Shown piece after piece: positions 57,898-64,000 of a stretch of DNA of 64,000 nucleotides. Under the pieces are notes generated by a model that saw only the letters and a program-made list of their open reading frames with translations, made no database searches and was not told the DNA's origin. The translations under genes and the position numbers were made by a program. Source of the stretch: Lolium rigidum (lineage: Eukaryota > Streptophyta > Magnoliopsida > Poales > Poaceae); NCBI RefSeq assembly GCF_022539505.1, contig NC_061513.1, forward strand, positions 175,180,017 to 175,244,016, given 5' to 3'. Numbering within the stretch: position 1 is the stretch's first letter; each line of letters begins with the position of its first letter.

Positions 57898-59467
57898 TTT
57901 TTCGATAAAGGGAATATATTAATATCAAGAAGATACCAATTACACCCAGCCTCTCCAACAACGCACCACCCTAATGGCACTACGGATGCACACAGCCAAA
58001 AACAAGAAAAGAAAACTAAGAAACAAAAGTCCCGCTACAGTATCTCGAGCCTAACAACAGCAATACATCCACCGCCAAGACAACACCTGAATTACAGACT
58101 CTCCAAAAACGACGCCTCCAAGAAGGGAACAGTGCTCAAACACCGTCGTCGCTCGATCAAAGATCTTAGGTTTTCACCCTGAAGATAGTCCCCGCTCTTA
58201 AAACAATGCCTCCACCAAGGATATTGCCAGGCACAACCAATTAAGGCCAGACCTTAGGTTTTCACCCTGAAAGGTAGGACTCTGCACTTCACCTGTGTTG
58301 TCACCCCCACTTTCATACCGCTGCTGTGAAGCCCAGAACACCAAGCAAGTCCCTCAACAACGCAGAGACTTGAACCTCTCTTAGCTAGTCATCCCCTCTG
58401 GCCTTCATGAAATTCTCTTCTTCCGACTTTCATCATGGATCCATAGTCACTTGATGTCAACAAACAAAAAGAGCTTCGCGCCGCTCCCTCCAGAACCAAT
58501 CGGTCGGAATAAAAACATGGGTGCGTACGACCGAATACCTCCGATCCAACAAACTCTAGGCAAAAGCACTGTTACATTCACCGGCGGAGCCTTCCGGAAC
58601 TCAACACTCCGGCCAGATCACGAGTCCAGGCCTCCGGTAGGTCCTCCTCTTCACGCAAGAGAGGCCCTAGGACCTCCGCCTTTATTCAGGTCGGACCCCT
58701 ACGTCGGCGACCATCCTGGGCTGGCCACTCCAACCCTCCACCGGCGACACCATCGCCGGCTTCCAAGCTCCTCCATCTCAACGCCGGAACGAGTAAGTTA
58801 GCGATAGTTGATTGACGATGCCTTCAACAAGATAACGGCGCAGACGCCGCCATCGCCCGCCATGACTGGAGTCGGCTCTGTTTTCACCGGCTACTATGCC
58901 TCCCCGTCTCGCTGCCGGCGCTGAAAGTGGGATCAAAAATCCAACACAGCCAGCCTGGCTGACTGCCTTCGGTGGATGAAGTCAGCCACCACCACCATGC
59001 CCGGGCCTAAGACCCGGACGTCCTCAAGCCGCGAAGAAGACCCAACGAAGCCTCCTCGTGTCATTGACGAGACGCAGCCGCGATGGATCACGATCCGAAC
59101 GTCGGGCCTAGATCCGACCACACCGCAGCCAACATCTGCCGCCGGCCGCCGGAGATCCGCCGGCCACCGCCATCCCGCTGCGTTCAGTCGACGGAGGAGG
59201 AGTGTGTAGGCCGCCGCCCCCACACGCTCCCGCAGGCCGCGCTGCGCTCTGCCGACGGAGGACCAAGCCGCCACCGCCGCCTCACCACGGCGACGGAGGA
59301 GGGGGGCCTGTAGGGGAGGGGAGGAGGGCGGTGTGGAGGGGAACTCCCCGGGGACGGCGGGCGGCGCCGCCGCCTCGGGGGAGAGAGGTTAGGTCAGATG
59401 GGGGAGAGAGGTTCCTCCCAAAAAGAGATACATACACCACCAAAAAGAGATGGATTTGTTAGTGACC
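57898..59467 (-). mobile_element. 1.57-kb retroposon with 13-bp target duplication
   Basis: The 13-bp repeat AGCTAACACCACT stands at 57885-57897 and 59468-59480. The insert begins with a T-run (TTTTTTTCG), that is, an A-tail on the minus strand. The half near 58000 is AT-rich, while 58600-59400 is GC-rich with CCGCCGCCG-type composition. No reverse transcriptase or known domain is visible. Variable, long duplications and an A-tail point to LINE-machinery insertion. The internal sequence seems familiar from Triticeae repeats, but I cannot name the family. Confidence 0.55.
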
Positions 59468-59480
59468 AGCTAACACCACT

Positions 59481-59880
59481 ATGAGCTCTCTTATTTCTTT
59501 TCGATTTTGCATCGTATTTTATTTTTATTATTTTTATTCTTTGCTTGCTTGTTTCTTTGTTTGTTAGTTCTTTTTCATAAAAAATTGAAAAAGACATTAA
59601 AATTAGTTTCAACCATGATTAAACAACATAAAAAGTTAAGAGAGGCGACATAGGGTTGCAGCCATATTACAACCACAAAGTGCATTAGTTACCACATTGA
59701 TTCCAAGATAATGATCACTATGTATGCACCCCCTAAAATTAGTTTCACTATATATGCACCCCTAAAATTATCTTTTATTTGTTGAGGCACCATGTGTGCA
59801 CCCAGTTTCAGATACTCTAGCTCCGTCGCTGGTTAGACACAACTGAACGGATTCCAGTGCTATGTATCCATTGAGAATGC
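59481..59880. other. Leader-like sequence after the retroposon
   Basis: Joined to 57884, this restores the sequence after primer site H (GCTTGGGGAGCTAACACCAC then TATGAGCTCTC). No gag remains. T-rich then AT-rich, no ORF. Confidence 0.4.
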
Positions 59881-59896
59881 GAATTTTCTCAGATCA

Positions 59897-60556
59897 TCAG
59901 CGCCACATCTCCCTGTTTCTCCACTCCTCGTTGTCATCCTCGGATTCATCCGAGGATTCATCGCCACTGCTCCTCAGGTACTCCTTGTGAAACACGACAT
60001 AGCCCTTGGTGATCAAATCGATGCGGATCTTGTGCACCAGGAGTATTTCACCGCCCTTGCTCTTGTGCCGACACTGTTCTTCTAGTAGAAGCCTTCTTTT
60101 CTGGATCCAGCCCGGCGGGAACACGCCGCCGGCTTCGACGCCGAGGATGTCGTCGACTGTGGGGGTCTTTAGCAGGACCAACCAGACGCGGATGTCATCA
60201 TTCGACATCCGTACCATGCCCTTGCCGGCCACAGACGCAGTCTCGGGCTTGGATTCCTTCATGATCCTTTCAATCGCATCCTCTAGCTCCCTTGGGCACA
60301 ACGCCTTAGACTCAGGGAAGCCTAGCAGCTCTGCCCTGACTCTCTTCCTCCGCTCGGCGTCTTCTTCTTCTGAGGAGGAGATCGGATCGACCGCGGTATG
60401 CTCGGCGACGACAGGCAACTTTTTGTCCCCTGTTGCGGGAGCAGGCAGCTTCAGCAGGGGATCCTACCAGTGCGCGAAGACGCACGCTCTCTCCAGCGTG
60501 TCCCCGGCATACTTCCTTTTGGTTGTGCGGCGGTTCTCGTCGCCGGTCGCCGCCAT
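59897..60556 (-). pseudogene. Unidentified gene with acidic C-terminus and early nonsense codon
   Basis: From ATG at 60556 (MAATGDENRRTTKRKYAGDT) one frame of 220 codons runs to the stop at 59897, with a single TAG at 60464-60466 (codon 31). After it comes an acidic Ser/Glu segment (DPISSSEEEDAERRKRVRAE). A central region follows with RMSNDDIRVWLVLLKTPTVD and FPPGWIQKRRLLLEEQ, then VHKIRIDLITKGYVVFHKEY and a Ser/Asp/Glu-rich tail. I do not recognise a named domain; the make-up suggests a grass-specific nuclear or cytoplasmic protein. The frame is otherwise clean, codon use is GC-biased like a real grass gene, and a TATA box stands about 65 bp upstream. The TAG may be a recent mutation or a sequencing error. 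No intron is needed. Confidence 0.55.
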
Positions 60557-60620
60557 AGTTTGGTCGTGTTGGTACGAGGTGCGAAAAAACTGCCCTTCCG
60601 CCGTTTGGGTCGTCTAGATC

Positions 60621-60632
60621 TTTATATATATC
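60621..60632 (-). promoter_or_regulatory. TATA box for the 59897-60556 locus
   Basis: On the minus strand GGATATATATAAAGATC, with TATATATAAA, lies about 65-76 bp before the ATG at 60556. Spacing suits a short leader. Confidence 0.5.
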
Positions 60633-60765
60633 CGCACAAAACCAAGCCGATCTATATAGAGTTTGGGTATGTGAGAGTATTTTTTTTTTGGTACCTTACG
60701 TGAGTCGTAATTGTCTTGTTTGGTTCCGTCTCAATGACCAGTTTGGATAGAATCCGATTAGTAAA

Positions 60766-60858
60766 AAAAGTCTAATTAACTTTAATATGGATGTATCTAG
60801 AACTAAAATGTGTTTAGATACACCCATATTAGAGTCAATTAATATGAACCGGAGGGAG
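60766..60858. mobile_element. Decayed Stowaway MITE
   Basis: The right end ATGAACCGGAGGGAG before TA is typical. The inner arms TCTAATTAACTTTAATATGG and, on the opposite strand, TTAATTGACTCTAATATGGG pair as inverted repeats. The left tip is mutated. Confidence 0.55.
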
Positions 60859-60922
60859 TACCTAGTTCGGATCCTAGTAGAGTCGGAAAAAAAAAATTTG
60901 TGCCAATATTTTTTTGGAATTG

Positions 60923-61100
60923 CTAAGTTTCAGCTAGCTAGGACATAGCTTATGTCCCAGTCACGTGCTCCACTGTTGGATTTTGTTTCTGCCTGAAGAT
61001 TCGTGTTTGCTCTTGTTTGTATTTTGTTTAGACCTATATTAAAACACGCTGATGTAATTCGACTGAGATATAAGTTAAGTCTCAATGGACTGAACCTTAG
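60923..61100. mobile_element. MITE-like inverted-repeat element
   Basis: Left arm CTAAGTTTCAGCTAGCTAGG... and, inward from the right, CTAAGGTTCAGTCCATTGAG... continue to similar TTATxTCxCAGTC segments. They form inverted arms of about 42 bp with clear but imperfect pairing. 178 bp. No duplication could be fixed, so the superfamily is open. Confidence 0.45.
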
Positions 61101-61202
61101 AGACAACCATATTTTTTAAATTCTTGGACCCAGCAGCGTTGTCATAGCCACATTCCTTCTTGAAGGTGTTGTTTGATACGCGGCTATCCGACCACATATA
61201 AG

Positions 61203-61981
61203 CACTTGCGGAAACTTAGTGGGGGCGAAACCGGGCCATGGCCCGCCCAGCCCAGGTGAGAAAAGAAATTGTATGCCTATGCATCTCTTTGTAAAGCCCA
61301 TGAAGGCGTTAGCTCAGCCTAGTGCAAAGGAAAGAAGTTTATCTGTTTTCGCTACAGTCATCCTTGCCGCATCATTTTCCTGCTCAACTCCTCACCAGCC
61401 GCATCCGTGGCGCTAGGCCGCTAGGTAGGGCAGCTGTCGACCTGCCGTAAGCTGGTGACTGAGCGGTGGAGGTGGTATGTGGGCTGTCGGAGAGACTCGA
61501 TCCGGCAACTATCCAGCAGCAAGTAGCGTGTGCTGTTGCCCGCCGCCCAGGCCCATCCCCAAAAACGCAACTTCACGCGCAGGATGGCAAAGCGACCAGA
61601 ATACTTGCAGCGGCGGTGATTCGGAGACCCAATACATAAGCTCTCATTTCCTCTAGTCCTCTTATCTTCTCCTATTTTTCTGATGTAGCTCGGCAGTTGC
61701 TCCAATTCTCCCAGACGCATGCCACAAGTGACAACTCTCTTTCCCCAAATCACTTCACGGCAATATAATTGCAGCTTCATTCTCTCCACAGAAATTTCCC
61801 TATCGACTGTAGCAATTATTTGTTAACAATTTGGTAGGATGAATAATTTATCTATTCTTGTTTAGAAATTGCAATATAGGTTCCACAGTAAGGATAGTCA
61901 GAGAAGAATTGATTTAGTTTTGGAGCAAATCTTTGTGCTCTAGTTTACCCGCCCAAGATTTTCTTCCAAGCTCCGCCACTG
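61203..61981. mobile_element. hAT non-autonomous element
   Basis: A perfect 8-bp duplication CATATAAG flanks it (61195-61202 and 61982-61989). Ends are imperfect inverted repeats: CACTTGCGGAAACTTAGTGG at the left, CAGTGGCGGAGCTTGGAAGA read inward from the right. The GGGGGCGAAACCGGGCCATG block near the left end is, from memory, common in grass hAT elements. 779 bp. No transposase ORF. Confidence 0.75.
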
Positions 61982-61989
61982 CATATAAG

Positions 61990-62639
61990 TGTGATGGGAC
62001 TTTTCTGAAGGGCACAACGATTGCGCGTCATCATCGCTTTTTGTCGATCTGGCTCTATTAGTATTAGTTTCTTTTCTTTCACTTGTTTTTCCTCTTGGGT
62101 TTGATTGTGCTGTTTGCCCCATCGGAGATCTCATAGTTGTATGGACGTGGCTAGGCAGCATCCGGTGCTGGTTTGCTCGACCCAGCACCCGGGTGCCAGT
62201 TTGCCAAACCTAGCATCAGGGTGCTCATTTGTCCGGCCTACCTTCTGAGTGCTAGGTTGTTCGGCCCCAACACTCGATCGGAAAAAAGCTAGGGATAGAC
62301 CACCTCATGTCCAAACAAAACAGTTTAGCACTGACGGTGCAAAAACATAAGAGGACCACGTCTTTATCTACCACCCTAGACGGGTACTGCACCCCAACCA
62401 CCCCCTCTGCCTCACCATCCCTCTCGTCCGGATGCTTCCTGCAAGAATAATTCAAGCTCTTCTTCCTCCTTCAGATCTCCTAGGATCTCCGGAATTGTCT
62501 GAAGAAGCTGCAACTCCAATATACGCTATCCTGGAGAAAAAGAATTCCAAAAGTAAAGCCTGTTATCCTCCTCTCCATGTTCCTATAAAAGAAAATGTTC
62601 TGCATAGAAAGATTTTTTTTTAGAGAAGTAAAAAAGCAA
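61990..62639. other. Unassigned, with short repeats
   Basis: Near 62160-62280 a phrase of the type 'CAGCACCCGGGTGCCAGTTTG' / 'CAGGGTGCTCATTTGTCCGG' recurs three times imperfectly. No gene recognised. Confidence 0.35.
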
Positions 62640-64000
62640 CTTAGGCTTCCTTGGGAAAAACAACTTGCTTAGTGTGACTCTGCAACCTACATTAAAACAT
62701 ACTCCTTCCGATCCAAATTAATTGACTCAACTCTGATCTCTGATGTTAATGTTATCTTTGGGAATATCTAATGTGAATAACATACTCAAAACCAGGACTT
62801 GCATATGTATCTAAACTTTTACATTTTACTACAAATGATGGGAAAACACCTAGGGTGCTGTCAAAATCCAACTTTAGCAAGATTCTTAAATCAACTTGGG
62901 TGTTTACTGAGCTAACTTAAGTATATTTCTGGAAACAACTTATTATGCTAATTAATTCAACTCGGGGTATACACTGCTCCACTTGAGCATGCTGCTGAAT
63001 CCAAGTTGGGTGTTATTTTGAGGCATCTTAAGCATGGTAGTGAAACAACTTAAGTATGGTAGTAGTGAATTCAACTTGCATAATTTTAGTAGCCAAATTA
63101 TTTTAAGAGGTAAGATGCAACTTATGCTTCCTTGGAACCAACTTGGTTAGTATGAACTTGCAACATACATTAGATCAGATTGCAATTTAGGTGTCTCCCA
63201 TTATTCAACAATGAAAACCATTTTCAAGTGACCAGAGAAGGAAAAGTTTGAAATTAGTTGCATGGCAGATCAAAACATTAAATTGCATTGCTACAAAATG
63301 TAGATACCTTGTTATAACTGTAAGATAAACTAACATTTTTGTTTGTTTGGATTGCTTATTCAGCATGTAGTACTTACTAGTTGAATTAGAATTAGACAGG
63401 TAAAAGCGAAAGTACAATACCAAAATACCACCTTAAAGGGTCGTGCAGGAGCAGTTTTTGGTGCCAAATTTGTAGTTGGGGCAACGGTAGTCTTCCTAAA
63501 TGCGCCAGGAACATCTGTTTGGGCTGAGTTACTGGCTGCTCCAGCAACTTGTGGTAACCGCAGTCGGGAACGCCTGTCATTCTCGTTATTCATTATAGTG
63601 TGCTGCCGGAAAGGAAGAAGCAGACTCAGTTAACCCAATAAATATAATCAACTTAAGCATGTTAGATAACTTAACTTAATCAACTACGGGTGGGGTGGCG
63701 TGATGGAATACACACGAAAGTGAAAAAAAGGAAAATTGAAGAACCCAACTTGTATGAAGGAAACTATGGAATACACATTCAGCTGTATCCAGGTAGCCAA
63801 CTTATGCATGTTTAGTATCCAAATTAATTGTATCCGTCGAACCAACTTTACCACGTCAACAAACATTAGGAAAAAAAGTTGTATGAAGGAAACCAACTTA
63901 AGCATGATCAGAAGCGAACTTAAATATATACATGAAGGTAACTTAAGCATTATGACAAATATATGAAAAAATAGTCGTATGGAGGAAACCAACTTAAGCA
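62640..64000. repeat. Field of dispersed AACTTAAGCATG-type words
   Basis: CAACTTAAG, AACTTAAGCATG and close variants recur many times up to the window edge, spaced irregularly. A longer block recurs too (CAACTTAGGCTTCCTTGG near 62638, CAACTTATGCTTCCTTGG near 63118). It is neither a simple tandem array nor coding. It may be an intron or flank of a gene or transposon lying to the right. Confidence 0.5.
63432..63593 (-). CDS. Possible coding exon, identity unknown
   Basis: From ATG at 63593 the minus strand reads MNNENDRRSRLRLPQVAGAA, then 34 residues rich in Ala, Thr and Pro ending ARPFK. A GT donor follows (AAG|GTGGTA) at 63431. The 54 codons are open with exon-like composition against the AT-rich surroundings. 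An acceptor-like TTCCGGCAG lies just upstream of the ATG, so this may be an internal exon. I found no downstream partner exon and know no domain for it. Confidence 0.3.

Noticed and set aside
62699..62735. Stowaway MITE starting CTCCTTCCGATCC
   Set aside because: Only one end is visible. No matching inverted end with TA was found within a few hundred bases.

Overview
This window is plant nuclear DNA from a large, repeat-rich cool-season grass genome (Pooideae, most likely Triticeae or a close relative). That rests on a split gene with GT-AG introns, Tat- and Athila-type Gypsy retrotransposons with GCGCCGTTGCCGGGGAG-like primer-binding sites, TGATACGTC...-type LTRs, Stowaway and Tourist MITEs, grass SINE and LINE tails, and PIF/Harbinger derivatives carrying a GC-rich grass ORF. 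There is one 100-base assembly gap (46101-46200). I see no rRNA, tRNA, CRISPR or bacterial-type feature.

The only clearly intact host gene is a receptor-like kinase on the + strand at 8610-26567. It has ten exons that join in frame into 751 residues: signal peptide, malectin-like ectodomain, one transmembrane helix and a cytoplasmic Ser/Thr kinase of the At1g67720/At2g37050 type, but no leucine-rich repeats. Introns 1 (6.9 kb) and 6 (6.6 kb) are packed with transposons, including two PIF/Harbinger-type elements with related broken ORFs antisense to the gene. A second gene-like locus at 59897-60556 (- strand) encodes an unrecognised 219-residue protein with an acidic tail. It has a TATA box but an in-frame TAG at codon 31, so I call it a pseudogene or a disrupted allele.

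Layout: 1-5453 is the 3' part of a Tat-lineage Gypsy element with antisense ORFs, tandem repeats, polypurine tract and LTR. 5454-5641 is a leader or LTR-end fragment. 5642-6579 is a minus-strand Copia remnant. 6580-8609 is the kinase upstream region with a SINE. 8610-26567 is the kinase gene with nested elements. 26568-32929 is mostly unidentified sequence containing a LINE 3' end and closing with a Helitron-like 3' terminus. 33076-33765 is a Tat integrase remnant with a 70-bp tandem repeat. 34692-34952 is a broken B3-domain fragment. 34970-59880 is a nested LTR-retrotransposon block: a gag-protease-only Gypsy element with its 5' LTR, two gag-protease elements of one family head to head across the gap, an unrelated LTR, two partial LTRs in tandem, an Athila-like gag-pol corpse, and another LTR with primer-binding site. 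That block also carries a hAT-like element, a Stowaway MITE and a 1.57-kb retroposon. 59881-64000 holds the acidic-tail locus, a MITE, a well-bounded hAT element and a field of repeated AACTTAAGCAT-like words with one possible exon.

The elements do not form a common pathway; the layout records successive insertion. No undescribed defence or metabolic system is evident. The points most worth following are the LRR-less receptor kinase, the paired Harbinger-type elements in its introns, the antisense ORFs of the Tat element, the head-to-head gag arms around the gap, and the B3 and Helitron remnants.
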